This document shows positions 1 through 8,991 of a DNA stretch of 30,267 nucleotides, one piece after another. Under the pieces are notes generated by a model. That model did no database searches. It was not told the origin of the DNA and worked only from the letters and a program-made list of their open reading frames with translations. Source of the DNA: Moraxella bovis (GTDB taxonomy: Bacteria; Pseudomonadota; Gammaproteobacteria; Pseudomonadales; Moraxellaceae); contig NZ_MUXV01000023.1 in NCBI RefSeq assembly GCF_002014975.1, positions 1 to 30,267 on the forward strand, written 5' to 3'. Position 1 is the first letter of the stretch. Each line of letters starts with the position of its first letter. Both the position numbers and the translations under genes were made by a program.

Positions 1-102
1 AAATAGATATTGAAAATTAAAATTTTTATTATTTGGTTTTATCTATTAAAATCACCCATAAATAATGACGTAAAGCTGTTAATATCACTAAACAATAAAC
101 CA

Positions 103-552
103 TTACACCCCCAACACATTTATCAATAGTCCCACCGCCCAACCGATCACTATCGCCAACAGCCATATCATCTCACTTCTTTGAGTGCGTTTGGTTTTGT
201 AAAACCGCCAAGACAAAGGCGTGGCGATAAATGCAACGACAAATCCTACCAACATATGACCTGTTGGCATGACACAACGTTGTATCCCAGTGTTATCGAT
301 AAAGCAGTTAGAGCCAAACAAAAAGGCAAACAAAGTACCACCAAACCCCACCACAAAAAACAGCACGGCAAAAAACAGCACGGCAAAAAACAGCACGGCA
401 AAAAACAGCACGGCAAAAATACCGTCAGCGACTTTTTTGGCTTCTTTGGCAAAGACAATATAAGCAGTCATCACAAACATCATCATACCCAGCACCATCA
501 ATCCGCCAAATGTCATCACATCATTTGCCAACAATGCACTGCCACCCGCCAA
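103..552 (-). CDS. Small integral membrane protein with AVLFF tandem repeat
   Basis: I do not recognise a family. The 149-residue frame is strongly hydrophobic with about four likely membrane segments: near residues 13-35, the stretch containing four copies of AVLFF (about 46-75), about 98-113, and the C-terminus (about 129-149). A short basic stretch (FYKTKRTQR) lies before the last segment. The frame begins with TTG, has no visible Shine-Dalgarno site, and is an unlikely true start. Reading upstream in the same frame gives an ATG at 603-601, only 3 bases after the stop of the WG-repeat gene on the same strand, but a TAA at 582-580 (codon 8) interrupts it. So the gene was probably the second gene of a two-gene unit and now either starts internally (TTG at 552 or ATG at 516) or is a nonsense pseudogene. 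The product is an inner-membrane protein by inference; its function is unknown. Confidence 0.55.
   Translation of the reverse strand: MAGGSALLANDVMTFGGLMVLGMMMFVMTAYIVFAKEAKKVADGIFAVLFFAVLFFAVLFFAVLFFVVGFGGTLFAFLFGSNCFIDNTGIQRCVMPTGHMLVGFVVAFIATPLSWRFYKTKRTQRSEMIWLLAIVIGWAVGLLINVLGV
355..414. repeat. 15-bp tandem repeat, four perfect copies
   Basis: Four head-to-tail copies of AAAAAACAGCACGGC, followed by a partial fifth copy. The unit is five codons long, so it encodes AVLFF repeated four times in the minus-strand membrane protein, and copy-number change would lengthen or shorten a membrane segment without shifting frame. The repeat also keeps other frames open, which creates spurious overlapping reading frames on the plus strand. 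Confidence 0.95.
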
Positions 553-606
553 TAATAAGGCGATGATATGGGTAATGATTTATGTATACATGGGTTTTGT
601 CATGAT

Positions 607-1560
607 TTATTTACAAGTGATAGCAAAACTCTCGGTACTATCGCCAAGCTCTGCTTTAAAATATATCTTATCATTCGTATTATCATCGGCATAGGTTTTC
701 TCAAAATCCACGCCAACATAATCATAGTTAGGTGCTATTAGCACTTCGGCTTGCTCATTGATTAAGCCATATTTACCCTGTTGCTGTACAACATAAGTAT
801 CGCCATAATGCGTTGGCATTATCATCTCATACTGATAATCGGACAAAAATTTGCCTTCAGGACTTATCAGGGCGTACTGCCTATCTTTGGCAACGGCAAA
901 TAATCGCCCTGACAAAACTTCTGCATCGTCATAAGCAAAAGCGATGACGGGACGGTTTTGTTTGTCAATAATGCCATATTTACCTTGCCCTTTTACACCT
1001 GCAAAGCCGTCTGTAAAATACAACCCAGCATAATCATAGACAACAGGAATGACAACACTCGCAAGGCTATCTATATAACCGTATTCACCGTCCTTTTCCA
1101 CCCTTGACAAACCATCAGAAAAACCGCCAATGTCATCATAAAACCCCATTGGCACAACAAACTCGCCTTTTTCATTGACAAGCCCAAAAGTGTCATCTCT
1201 ACCGAGCTTACCAAACATTGACTCTCCACTGTCTCTTTGTGCAACCACAATCAGTGCATCACTTGGCTCTGTATAACTGTCATACGCCCAATCATCAGGA
1301 AAATCAATCTCATGATAAATTGCAGGCAAAATGAGCTTGCCTGTCTTGTCAATCAGCCCAAACGGATAAGGAAAATCACCAAATGACGTTTGCACCACAT
1401 TACCCACTCGTGCCACGCCTTTTTGATTTAGGCATTCTTGATAAGTAAAGGGAATTTGTGTGGTTGGTTTGACACATGGCACATCAAACTCATCGGCAGT
1501 TGTCACATTTACCATGCCAAAAGCCAAACTAATACCACATAACCAAAATAGATGTTTCAT
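607..1560 (-). CDS. Secreted WG-repeat protein
   Basis: A 317-residue protein with an N-terminal signal peptide (hydrophobic core about residues 5-20, likely cut near TTADEF) followed by degenerate WG/KYG-type repeats: G[KE]YGxI or FGLxxxxG, then hydrophobic beta strands and a Y-D motif, e.g. around GEYGYID, GKYGIID, RQYALIS and GKYGLIN. This matches the WG beta-repeat family, which has no established general function. It is probably periplasmic or surface-exposed. The start ATG at 1560-1558 is preceded by AAGAGAA, a plausible ribosome site. Its N-terminal half resembles the frameshifted gene on the other side of cysS (shared CxKP...ARVGNxVQTxFG and GKLxLxxIYHxI patterns), so the two are likely paralogues. 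The next gene downstream could begin 3 bases after its stop. Confidence 0.85.
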   Translation of the reverse strand: MKHLFWLCGISLAFGMVNVTTADEFDVPCVKPTTQIPFTYQECLNQKGVARVGNVVQTSFGDFPYPFGLIDKTGKLILPAIYHEIDFPDDWAYDSYTEPSDALIVVAQRDSGESMFGKLGRDDTFGLVNEKGEFVVPMGFYDDIGGFSDGLSRVEKDGEYGYIDSLASVVIPVVYDYAGLYFTDGFAGVKGQGKYGIIDKQNRPVIAFAYDDAEVLSGRLFAVAKDRQYALISPEGKFLSDYQYEMIMPTHYGDTYVVQQQGKYGLINEQAEVLIAPNYDYVGVDFEKTYADDNTNDKIYFKAELGDSTESFAITCK

Positions 1561-1671
1561 TGATATTCTCTTTTATTTATTAACCAAAGAACCTAAATTT
1601 AATAATTTTCCCCCTGCGGATTATGGGTAATTTAAAAGCTCTTTGATATATTCTTTTTAATCCTAAAAACA

Positions 1672-1703
1672 AAAATTGAGCCATAAAAATAGCTCAATTT
1701 TTT
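1672..1703 (-). terminator. Intrinsic terminator of cysS
   Basis: An inverted repeat AAATTGAGC ... GCTCAATTT with an AT-rich loop lies just after the cysS stop. On the minus strand it is followed by TTTTTGTTTTT, as expected of a Rho-independent terminator. The plus strand also has a T-run, so it may work in both directions. Confidence 0.8.
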
Positions 1704-1707
1704 TTAT

Positions 1708-3105
1708 TTACACTCTCCGCCAGCTCGTCCCCGCCCTGCTGTCTTCTAGCTCCACGCCTTTTTCTTTTAGCTCGGCACGGATTTGGTCGGCAAGGGCAAA
1801 ATCCTTATCGGCTTTGGCTTGTTTGCGTTTATCAATCATCGCCAAAATCTCGCTTTCAGAAATGCTCTCATCGCCAATTTGGGCTTGCAAAAAGGTTTGG
1901 GGGGCGGTTTGGGCGATATTTAGCACGCTTGCTAGGGTCTTTAATATCACGGCAAATCGCTGTCCGCCTGCCATGTCGTTCGCCTTGACCGCTTTATTTA
2001 TCTCGCCTGCAATCTCAAACAAGATACTGACCGCTTGGGCGGTGTTAAAGTCGTCATTCATCGCACGCACAAAGGCTTGCCCGTACTCACTTCCCCACGC
2101 TGTCTCGTCCGTGCCTACCGCATCAAACGGTTTTAGGGCGTGATATAGGCGTGATAAGGCGGTGTGGCTTTCTTTTAGGGCGGTATCTGAGAAGTTAATC
2201 GGACTGCGATAATGGCTAGATAGGATAAAAAAGCGAATGGTCTCGGCATGAAAATCCTGCAACACTTCACGAATGGTAAAGAAGTTGTTTAAGGATTTGC
2301 TCATTTTTTCTCCGTCCACATTGACAAAACCAACGTGTAGCCAGTTGTTGGCGTAGGGTTTGCCTGTCGCCCCTTCGCTTTGGGCAATCTCGTTTTCATG
2401 GTGCGGAAACTGCAAATCATGCCCACCGCCATGAATGTCAAAGCTCTCGCCCAAACAGCAGGTACTCATCGCACTGCACTCAATGTGCCAACCAGGGCGA
2501 CCCAAGCCCCACGGACTTTGCCAATGCGGTTCGGACGGTTTGGCGGATTTCCACAGCACAAAATCAAACGGATTGTCCTTGTCGTCCACCGTCTCCACCC
2601 TTGCCCCTGCTTGCATGTCGGCAAGTTTGCGTTTGGAGAGTTTGCCATAGTCGGGGAAATTTGCCACCTTATAATACACATCGCCACTTGCCCCTTGATA
2701 GGCTAAGTCTTTGGACTGCAAGGTATTTATCATATCCAGCATCTGGGGAATGTGGTCGGTCGCTTTGGGTTCGCTGGTCGGACGCAAGCACCCTAGACGG
2801 TCAGCATCTTCGTGCATGGCTTTGATAAAACGCTCGGTCAGCTTGCCAATGGTTTCGCCGTTTTCGCCTGCTCGTTTGATGATTTTGTCGTCAATGTCGG
2901 TGATGTTGCGGACGTAGTTCACGTCAAAATAACGAGACAACCAACGATAAATCACATCAAAGCTCACCATGACCCGAGCGTGTCCGATATGACAATAATC
3001 GTACACCGTCATGCCACAGACATACATACCCACTTTGCCGTCATGGATAGGAACAAACCGCTCTTTTTGTGCCGATAGGGTGTTATAAAGGTGTAAATCG
3101 CTCAT
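1708..3105 (-). CDS. cysS: Cysteinyl-tRNA synthetase
   Basis: Class I aminoacyl-tRNA synthetase that charges tRNA-Cys with cysteine in the cytoplasm. The 465-residue length is normal for the family (about 460). Visible motifs are HIGH at 39-42, KMSKS at 267-271, and the zinc ligands that confer cysteine specificity: C30, C210, H235 and E239, at the spacing known from the E. coli enzyme. The [10 protein letters not shown] signature is present around 205-214. The C-terminal part carries the DALR and anticodon-binding region. The start ATG agrees with the usual N-terminus (LxLYNTLSxxKExF). The gene is monocistronic, with a promoter in the short divergent region upstream and a hairpin terminator immediately downstream. 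It is intact, unlike the WG-repeat gene diverging from it. Confidence 0.97.
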   Translation of the reverse strand: MSDLHLYNTLSAQKERFVPIHDGKVGMYVCGMTVYDYCHIGHARVMVSFDVIYRWLSRYFDVNYVRNITDIDDKIIKRAGENGETIGKLTERFIKAMHEDADRLGCLRPTSEPKATDHIPQMLDMINTLQSKDLAYQGASGDVYYKVANFPDYGKLSKRKLADMQAGARVETVDDKDNPFDFVLWKSAKPSEPHWQSPWGLGRPGWHIECSAMSTCCLGESFDIHGGGHDLQFPHHENEIAQSEGATGKPYANNWLHVGFVNVDGEKMSKSLNNFFTIREVLQDFHAETIRFFILSSHYRSPINFSDTALKESHTALSRLYHALKPFDAVGTDETAWGSEYGQAFVRAMNDDFNTAQAVSILFEIAGEINKAVKANDMAGGQRFAVILKTLASVLNIAQTAPQTFLQAQIGDESISESEILAMIDKRKQAKADKDFALADQIRAELKEKGVELEDSRAGTSWRRV

Positions 3106-3144
3106 GGTGTGCCTTTTGGGTAACTGGTGTAAATAAAAGCCTTT

Positions 3145-3173
3145 ATCATAGCAGAATTTGGAGGAAAGTGCTA
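3145..3173 (-). promoter_or_regulatory. Probable cysS promoter
   Basis: Minus strand: -10 TATGAT (3150-3145), 17-bp spacer, weak -35 TAGCAC (3173-3168). It lies about 40 bp upstream of the cysS start and interlocks with the divergent promoter of the WG-repeat gene. Confidence 0.4.
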
Positions 3174-3177
3174 TAAT
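3149..3177 (+). promoter_or_regulatory. Probable promoter of the divergent WG-repeat gene
   Basis: Perfect -10 TATAAT at 3172-3177, 17-bp spacer, poor -35 TAGCAG at 3149-3154. It is followed by a good ribosome site AAGGTGA (3194-3200), 4 bases before the ATG at 3205, so initiation signals survive although the coding frame is broken. Confidence 0.45.
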
Positions 3178-3204
3178 TTACCAAAAATTAACCAAGGTGA
3201 TCAC

Positions 3205-4332
3205 ATGAGATATTTACCACTGGCATTACTTGTCTATGCCATGTGTGCATCGGCAGTCAATGTCTATAACCCAAATGATTTATCCGATGCCAAGACCTTG
3301 GATAATGTCAGAGACGTTGTGTTATATGGCGTACATTTTGACCATGTGCTACTGCAAAATACAGAAGCCTGCATGAAGCCTTCTGCTGATTTTGAATTTG
3401 TAGAATGTCCAAATCACCAAGGGCTTGCTCGGGTCGGTAATTATGTCCAAACCCCTTTTGGTCAAGCCCCCACCCTTTGGGCATGATAGACAAAGACGGC
3501 AAATTATTGCTAGATAATATTTACCACAAAATCCATATCCCCGAAAGCTTACAAGCCATCGCCACCGATGTCAGCCCCCAGTCTTTTGTCATTACCACCT
3601 TGAACCTTGACGGCTTAGATAAGTTAAAGGCAAGCGATGAGTCTGATACTGCAACCATCATTGATGAGAGAATGCGATACGCCTTGGTTGATACCAAAGG
3701 CAGAATGGTTGTGCCGTTTGGGCATTATGATAACATCATCGATGGGCATGATGGTGTATTTACTGTCGAAAAAGACGGGCTGTATGGCGTGATAGACGCA
3801 CACGGTCATGAAATCATCACACCCATGTATGACAACCTAGTCATGTTTTATCAAGGGTTTTCAGGTTTATATAAAAATGGCAAATATGGCATCATCAATT
3901 TAAATAACAAAACCGTGATTGATTTTAAATACAACGTCATTTATATGCTTAAAAGCGACAGTGGCGATATGTTTTTTAATGCGGTGATGGACAACACGTC
4001 TTATTTGTACAACAGTCAAGGCGAAAAAATTTTTGAACTAACCTACCCTGATGAGCATGAGATTTTTAGGGATGACATCAATACATTTCAAGGTAAGGAT
4101 TTTTTTATCATCGCTCCTGATTTTTATAAATCAAGCGGTCAAGTGGGGCTAATAGACACCACTGGCAACGTGATATTGCCTTTTGAATATGACGGCATTT
4201 ATCCATTTTTGACGGGTCTTACATCTGACCTTGACATGGATGATGACCCACAATACATCAAAGCCATTAAAAAAGATGGGGTTTTATTTTTATGACACCA
4301 CAGGCAAACTCATCAAGCATGCTCATCCTTGA
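3205..4332 (+). pseudogene. WG-repeat secreted protein gene broken by two frameshifts
   Basis: The first frame (3205-3486) encodes a signal peptide (RYLPLALLVYAMCASA) and the N-terminal region, ending in ...VGNYVQTPFGQAPTLWA. The homologous text continues in another frame from about 3477 (LGMIDKDGKLLLDNIYHKI) to 4295. Adding one C near 3466-3475 joins the two. At the other end, removing one T from the TTTTATTTTT tract (4282-4291) turns ...KDGVLFL-stop into ...KDGVLFYDTTGKLIKHAHP with a stop at 4330-4332, matching the ends of other WG-repeat proteins here (FYIDKTGKRLD). The two shifts compensate and return to the original frame. The repaired product would be about 375 residues and is a paralogue of the gene on the other side of cysS. 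It could be a pseudogene, a variable gene, or a product of sequencing error. Confidence 0.8.
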
Positions 4333-4392
4333 CATTGATGAGTATTATTAGGACAATGGATAAATTTTGACTTTAAAAAGCACCATAAAAAA

Positions 4393-4416
4393 ATACCCCA
4401 AATCACTTTGGGGTAT
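4393..4416 (-). terminator. Intrinsic terminator of the lipoprotein gene
   Basis: Perfect 10-bp stem ATACCCCAAA / TTTGGGGTAT with a 4-base loop, followed on the minus strand by a run of seven T. It closes the lipoprotein gene whose stop is at 4446. Confidence 0.85.
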
Positions 4417-4445
4417 CTTGCCGTTTTTCATCTTGCCACAAAAGA

Positions 4446-5393
4446 TTAGTAAGTCTCATCCGTCTCAACGATGGTAATCTCGTTACTGGCAGGCTTTTCT
4501 GCCTTAGGTTCGGGTTTGGGTTCGGCTGTTGGCTTGGACTCTGTTTGAGCTTGCGTATCCGCTTTTGGCTTGGTCTCAGATTTTGGTTCGGACTTTGGTT
4601 CAGGTTTAGGCTCTGGCTTTGGCTCGGTATTTTGTGGTGTGCCACTTGGGACATCCTCAGGCTGTAAAATCACCTCCTCAGGTCTTAGTGTCTGGGTAGG
4701 TTCAGGCACTGATGGCAATTCCACAGGGCGGATTTGTACCGTTGGGGCAGGCACGATGTCGCTTGATGATTTGCCAATTTGGGCAGTTTCACGTTTGGCA
4801 TTGGCTTGGTTTTGGCGATTCATCGAACGCACCGCTGTCGCCATGGTTTCAGACGCTAGTGCGATGACAGGTGTATTGTTATCAATGACAAGTGCCTCAC
4901 CGTCCGCTTGGAAGACAAAATCTCCCACCAGACGATTGCCACCCATGAGACTCACGTCTTTTTCGATGGCTTGTTCTTCTAGGCTTGCCACGCCTGCCCC
5001 GCTAAACGTCTTATTGGCAAAGGCAATCTCTTCGTTAGGCAGAACAATATGAAGCTGTCCACGGCACTCACCACTGTCTTCGCTGACGTTTTGCAAATCA
5101 ATGTCTAGCCCCGACAGGCGTGCCTTTAACTGCAATGACAGCTCATCGCTCGCCCCATTGCCCAGTCCACGCACAGACGCGGTGTAGAGCTCATCACGCA
5201 CAAGGCTGACGACACGGTTTTTTAGGCTGACATCATCACAGACCACGGCAGGATGGTCGACCACTTCGGGGGTTGCAACCTCAATCTCTGCCTCAGCTTG
5301 TGGCTCGGGACTGTCTTTTTTGGTGCAACCGACCATGCCAGTCAATGCAAGGGCAACGGCAGACACACAGGCTAAATGGTTAAAAGTTTTCAT
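4446..5393 (-). CDS. Lipoprotein with proline/acidic C-terminal tail
   Basis: A 315-residue protein that I cannot assign to a named family. It starts with a lipoprotein signal peptide whose lipobox GMVGC places the lipidated cysteine at residue 23. Residues about 50-200 look like a globular periplasmic domain with two cysteines (VVCDDVSL and SGECRGQL). From about residue 220 it becomes low-complexity: P/E/V-rich, then an array of EPKPEPKSEPKSE-type units, ending NEITIVETDETY. Such tails often span the periplasm or contact peptidoglycan, but that is inference. The gene has its own promoter about 110 bp upstream and a strong terminator, so it is monocistronic, divergent from cmoM. Membrane location is well supported by the lipobox; function is unknown. 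Confidence 0.85.
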   Translation of the reverse strand: MKTFNHLACVSAVALALTGMVGCTKKDSPEPQAEAEIEVATPEVVDHPAVVCDDVSLKNRVVSLVRDELYTASVRGLGNGASDELSLQLKARLSGLDIDLQNVSEDSGECRGQLHIVLPNEEIAFANKTFSGAGVASLEEQAIEKDVSLMGGNRLVGDFVFQADGEALVIDNNTPVIALASETMATAVRSMNRQNQANAKRETAQIGKSSSDIVPAPTVQIRPVELPSVPEPTQTLRPEEVILQPEDVPSGTPQNTEPKPEPKPEPKSEPKSETKPKADTQAQTESKPTAEPKPEPKAEKPASNEITIVETDETY

Positions 5394-5504
5394 GGCTTAT
5401 CTCAAATTTGATTTAAAATTTACTTATAAAATAACTTTAAAAAGCGGTCGCCACTTGATACAATGACGCCCAACAAGGCGGTATCATCAAGGCAAAACGT
5501 AGCC

Positions 5505-5532
5505 ATTATACCACGCCAAACCCATTTGCCAA
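5505..5532 (-). promoter_or_regulatory. Sigma70-type promoter of the lipoprotein gene
   Basis: Minus strand: -35 TTGGCA (5532-5527), 16-bp spacer, perfect -10 TATAAT (5510-5505). Transcription should start near 5498, giving a leader of about 100 bases. The leader contains a possible imperfect hairpin (CTTGAT ... ATCAAG, with CGCC/GGCG inside). Confidence 0.6.
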
Positions 5533-5545
5533 ATTATTTTTTATC

Positions 5546-6319
5546 ATGAATCAGCCTATCCCCCACGCTCATTTTAATGACCGTAATTTTAATGACATTG
5601 CCGACCATTTTGCCAAAAAAGTCTATGGCGGTCTAAAAGGTCAAATCCGCCTTGCCGTGTTAGAGCGAGATTTGTCCGAGCATTTACCCAACCGTCCGCT
5701 TCGGGTGTTGGACGTGGGAGCAGGACTTGCCCAAATCAGCCTAAACCTTGCCACCCGTCATGAAGTCATCATCAGTGACATCTCCGATGAGATGATACAA
5801 AAGGCCCAAACCACCGCTTGTAAGCTGAACGTTTCACCCCGATTTATCGTGGCTCCTTATCAAAAACTCGCAAGCCTTTTAAAGGGACAAACATTTGACC
5901 TAATCTTATGCCATGCCGTCCTAGAATGGCTTGGCGAACCTGCCAAAATCATGGTGTTTTTTGATGAATTTTTAGCCGATGATGGCTATTTGTCGTTGTG
6001 CTTTTATAACCCTGCCAGCATGGTTTATCGCAACCTTATTATGGGTAATTTTTATCAATTAGCACGCCCCAAGCCTGCCGACAATAAAAGCCTAACCCCA
6101 AACAATCCTGTCGCTTATGACACGGTCAAATCATGGCTTGATGATGGGGGATATACCACCCTTTGCCAGTCGGGGATACGAGTGTTTTCTGACTACGCTC
6201 CCTTAAAACGTGGTGGACACAACAACCCTGATGATGTCGTGGCAATGGAGCTTAACTATTCCCAAACCCACCCTTTTTGGCAAATGGGGCGGTATTTGCA
6301 TATTTTGGCGAAAAGATAA
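5546..6319 (+). CDS. cmoM: tRNA 5-carboxymethoxyuridine methyltransferase
   Basis: SAM-dependent methyltransferase of 257 residues that matches the CmoM (SmtA) family, which methylates cmo5U at the wobble position of certain tRNAs to give mcmo5U. Visible landmarks: DRNFNDIADHFAKKVYG near the N-terminus (the E. coli protein has DRNFDDIAEKFSRNIYG), the SAM-binding motif I VLDVGAGLAQ around 55-64, acidic motif II (IISDIS), HAVLEWLGEP, the FYNPASMVYRNLIMGNF block, GIRVFSDY, and the C-terminal GRYLHILAKR. The first ATG is used; it is preceded by an AT-rich stretch with no strong ribosome site. The short N-terminal extension before DRNF is poorly conserved. No operon partner is evident; lon follows 109 bp later with its own signals. 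Confidence 0.93.
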   Translation: MNQPIPHAHFNDRNFNDIADHFAKKVYGGLKGQIRLAVLERDLSEHLPNRPLRVLDVGAGLAQISLNLATRHEVIISDISDEMIQKAQTTACKLNVSPRFIVAPYQKLASLLKGQTFDLILCHAVLEWLGEPAKIMVFFDEFLADDGYLSLCFYNPASMVYRNLIMGNFYQLARPKPADNKSLTPNNPVAYDTVKSWLDDGGYTTLCQSGIRVFSDYAPLKRGGHNNPDDVVAMELNYSQTHPFWQMGRYLHILAKR

Positions 6320-6380
6320 CCAATTTTTCATAAAATCATCGCACTGCCTTGCAATTTGCCACGCCCGCCACCATAACAGG

Positions 6381-6409
6381 CTGACATTATAAGAATTTAT
6401 TATTATAAG
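6381..6409 (+). promoter_or_regulatory. Candidate lon promoter
   Basis: -35 CTGACA (6381-6386), 17-bp spacer, -10 TATAAG (6404-6409). The -10 lies in the second copy of a 16-bp tandem duplication, and the leader would be only about 12 bases. No heat-shock consensus was seen, though lon is heat-inducible in many bacteria. Confidence 0.35.
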
Positions 6410-6417
6410 AATTTATT
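6386..6417. repeat. 16-bp perfect tandem duplication upstream of lon
   Basis: ATTATAAGAATTTATT occurs twice, head to tail (6386-6401 and 6402-6417), ending directly at the lon ribosome site TGGAG (6418-6422). It duplicates a possible -10 element. Confidence 0.9.
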
Positions 6418-6428
6418 TGGAGTTTATC

Positions 6429-8843
6429 ATGTCTGATAACCAAACCTTGCCCCTACTTGCCGTGCGTGATGTCGTGGTCTATCCGCACATGCAAATCGCC
6501 CTATTTGTGGGACGTGAGCAGTCCATTAACGCCATACAGCTTGCCAATGAGAGCTTTGATGGTCATCTGCTTGTGGTCTCACAAAAAGACTCGCTGTCAG
6601 AAGAGATTAACACCGACAATCTCTACCGCTTTGGCACGGTGTGCAGAGTCATTAGCACCATGCCCCACGACGCTGACGAAAACTGCCTAAAGGTACTCAT
6701 CGAAGGACAGACTCGTGCCGAAGTGGCAGGCGTTGATATTGATGAGACGTACAACGCTTTTGTGGCGGTATTTCATGAACAGCCTGTTACCGACACGCTC
6801 GGCGATGATGACAAAGACGCTCACAAAAAGGTATTGATGGATTTTTTTGCCAGTTTTGCCGAAGAGAACCTACGCAACGGGCGTGAGATTACCCGTGTGG
6901 CAGGCAAGATTAGCGACTTGACCGAACTCATGTACTTTATCGCCACTCGGGTATCCATGCCCCTTGACAAGAAACAAACATTGCTTGAAGATGGCGACAT
7001 CATGGATTATTACCACACGCTGACCGAGTTTTTTGTGAGCAATCATGCCGAGCAGTCGCTTGAAAATGAACTCCAAGAAACCGTGCGTAAGCAAATGGAA
7101 AATAATCATCGTGAGTATTTTTTAAATGAAAAAATGAAAGCGATTAAATCCGAGCTGTCCGATTTAAATGACGGGGCGGACGAAGAAGATGGCGAACTTG
7201 AAAAACGCCTAAAAGAAGCCGACCTACCTGATGATGTCCGCAAAAAGGCAGAAACCGAATTTAAAAAGTTAAAGCAAATGCCCCCAAGCTCATCGGAGGC
7301 GTCTGTGGTGCGTGGCTATGTGGAGTGGATACTAGATACCCCATGGAAAAAGGCAAGCAAGGTATCTATTGACCTTGCCAAAGCCAAAAAAACCCTTGAC
7401 AAAGACCACTATGGGCTAGATGATGTCAAAGACCGCATTGTTGAGTACCTAGCCGTGCAGTCTCGTGTCAAAAAACTGCGAGGTCCTATCCTATGTCTAG
7501 TAGGTCCCCCGGGGGTTGGTAAAACGTCGCTTGGCGAGAGTATCGCTCGTGCCACAGGGCGTAAGTTTGTGCGTATGGCGTTGGGCGGTGTGCGTGATGA
7601 AGCTGAGATTCGTGGGCATAGACGCACCTATATCGGAGCGATGCCGGGCAAAATCGTACAGTCCTTGGCAAAAGTAGAAGTCAAAAATCCGCTATTTTTG
7701 CTTGATGAAATTGACAAAATGGCACAGGACTATCGTGGCGACCCTGCGTCTGCCTTACTAGAAGTGCTTGATCCGTCGCAAAACAACAGCTTTAACGACC
7801 ATTATCTTGACTTAGATTTGGATTTGTCCGAGGTCATGTTTATCTGCACCGCTAACAGCATGAACATACCGCCAGCCTTGCTTGACCGCATGGAAGTCAT
7901 TCGTCTGCCTGGATACACCGAAGACGAAAAAATGAACATCGCTCACAACTATCTCACCCCCAAAGCCCTAGAACAAAACGGGCTTGGTAAAGATGAGCTG
8001 GACATTACCGATGATGCCATTCTTAGCATTATCCGCCACTATACCCGTGAAGCAGGCGTGCGTAACTTGGAGCGTGAAATTAACAAAATCAGCCGTAAAG
8101 CGGTGCGTTCGCAGGTTGAGACTTATGGCATCAAACCCAAAAAAAGCACGAAAATTGAGCCGTTATCGGTAACGGACGACAACATTGCTGATTATTTGGG
8201 TGTTAAACCCTTTGACTTTGGTTTGGCAGAAAAAGAACCTGAGATTGGGCGGATTACAGGACTTGCGTGGACTTCGGTGGGCGGTGAGCTACTCACCATT
8301 GAGACCGCCACCATGCAGGGCAAGGGCGAGCTTGTCTTTACAGGGTCGCTTGGCGATGTCATGAAAGAGTCTATCCGTGCCGCCATGAGTGTGGTGCGAG
8401 CTGGGGGCGAACGCTTTGGTATCAGCTATGATAAGTTCAAAGACACCGACATTCATGTGCATATGCCCGAAGGTGCCACGCCCAAAGACGGTCCGTCCGC
8501 AGGTATCGCTCTGACCACCGCTTTGGTATCCGCCTTTACAGGCATTGCCATTCGTGCCGACATCGCCATGACAGGCGAAGTTACTTTGCGTGGCAAAGTG
8601 CTAAAAATCGGCGGTCTCAAAGAAAAACTGCTCGCCGCTCATCGTGGCGGTATCAAGCATGTGCTTGTCCCCAAGTCCAACGAACCTGACCTTGCCGACA
8701 TTCCTGACAACGTCAAAGAAGGCTTGACCATTCAATCGGTTGAGACCATTGATGAAGTCCTAAAAGTCGCCCTAGTCGCCCCGCTCATGCCTTTAAAGCC
8801 GAGCGTGGTGGTAAAGGCAGGCGAGCAGGCGCTCAGAAGCTGA
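6429..8843 (+). CDS. lon: ATP-dependent protease Lon
   Basis: Cytoplasmic AAA+ serine protease that degrades misfolded and regulatory proteins. The ATG at 6429 is preferred over an in-frame TTG 12 bases upstream because TGGAG at 6418-6422 is correctly spaced from it, giving 804 residues (E. coli 784). Numbered from that ATG: N-terminal substrate-binding domain (about 1-300), Walker [10 protein letters not shown] at 359-367, Walker [10 protein letters not shown] near 423-431, and a C-terminal protease domain with the catalytic serine in [10 protein letters not shown] (S690) and lysine in [10 protein letters not shown] (K733), spaced 43 residues apart as in E. coli. The acidic linker near 250 (DGADEEDGE) is somewhat longer than usual. 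It is monocistronic with a terminator just downstream. Confidence 0.97.
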   Translation: MSDNQTLPLLAVRDVVVYPHMQIALFVGREQSINAIQLANESFDGHLLVVSQKDSLSEEINTDNLYRFGTVCRVISTMPHDADENCLKVLIEGQTRAEVAGVDIDETYNAFVAVFHEQPVTDTLGDDDKDAHKKVLMDFFASFAEENLRNGREITRVAGKISDLTELMYFIATRVSMPLDKKQTLLEDGDIMDYYHTLTEFFVSNHAEQSLENELQETVRKQMENNHREYFLNEKMKAIKSELSDLNDGADEEDGELEKRLKEADLPDDVRKKAETEFKKLKQMPPSSSEASVVRGYVEWILDTPWKKASKVSIDLAKAKKTLDKDHYGLDDVKDRIVEYLAVQSRVKKLRGPILCLVGPPGVGKTSLGESIARATGRKFVRMALGGVRDEAEIRGHRRTYIGAMPGKIVQSLAKVEVKNPLFLLDEIDKMAQDYRGDPASALLEVLDPSQNNSFNDHYLDLDLDLSEVMFICTANSMNIPPALLDRMEVIRLPGYTEDEKMNIAHNYLTPKALEQNGLGKDELDITDDAILSIIRHYTREAGVRNLEREINKISRKAVRSQVETYGIKPKKSTKIEPLSVTDDNIADYLGVKPFDFGLAEKEPEIGRITGLAWTSVGGELLTIETATMQGKGELVFTGSLGDVMKESIRAAMSVVRAGGERFGISYDKFKDTDIHVHMPEGATPKDGPSAGIALTTALVSAFTGIAIRADIAMTGEVTLRGKVLKIGGLKEKLLAAHRGGIKHVLVPKSNEPDLADIPDNVKEGLTIQSVETIDEVLKVALVAPLMPLKPSVVVKAGEQALRS

Positions 8844-8870
8844 TTAAAAAAGAAGCCTTAAAGAACCCCA

Positions 8871-8897
8871 AAACCCTGTCCACTGGCAGGGTTTTTT
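8871..8897 (+). terminator. Intrinsic terminator of lon
   Basis: Stem AAACCCTG / CAGGGTTT with an 8-base loop, ending in six T, 27 bases after the lon stop. Confidence 0.85.
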
Positions 8898-8913
8898 GTG
8901 GGTACATTTTGGC

Positions 8914-8942
8914 TTGTCTCTATATCCAAAATCCGCTAAGAT
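8914..8942 (+). promoter_or_regulatory. Promoter of the tandem WG-repeat genes
   Basis: -35 TTGTCT (8914-8919), 17-bp spacer, -10 TAAGAT (8937-8942), placed about 50 bp upstream of the first WG-repeat gene and just after the lon terminator. Confidence 0.5.
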
Positions 8943-8991
8943 AGGGAGAATTTCTCTTATTTTTCCTAACTTATCTTAATTGGCGATAACC

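Noticed and set aside
181..555. Plus-strand open frame with KKQHG repeats
   Set aside because: It is the complement of the membrane protein gene; the 15-bp repeat keeps several frames open. No ribosome site or protein-like composition outside the repeat.
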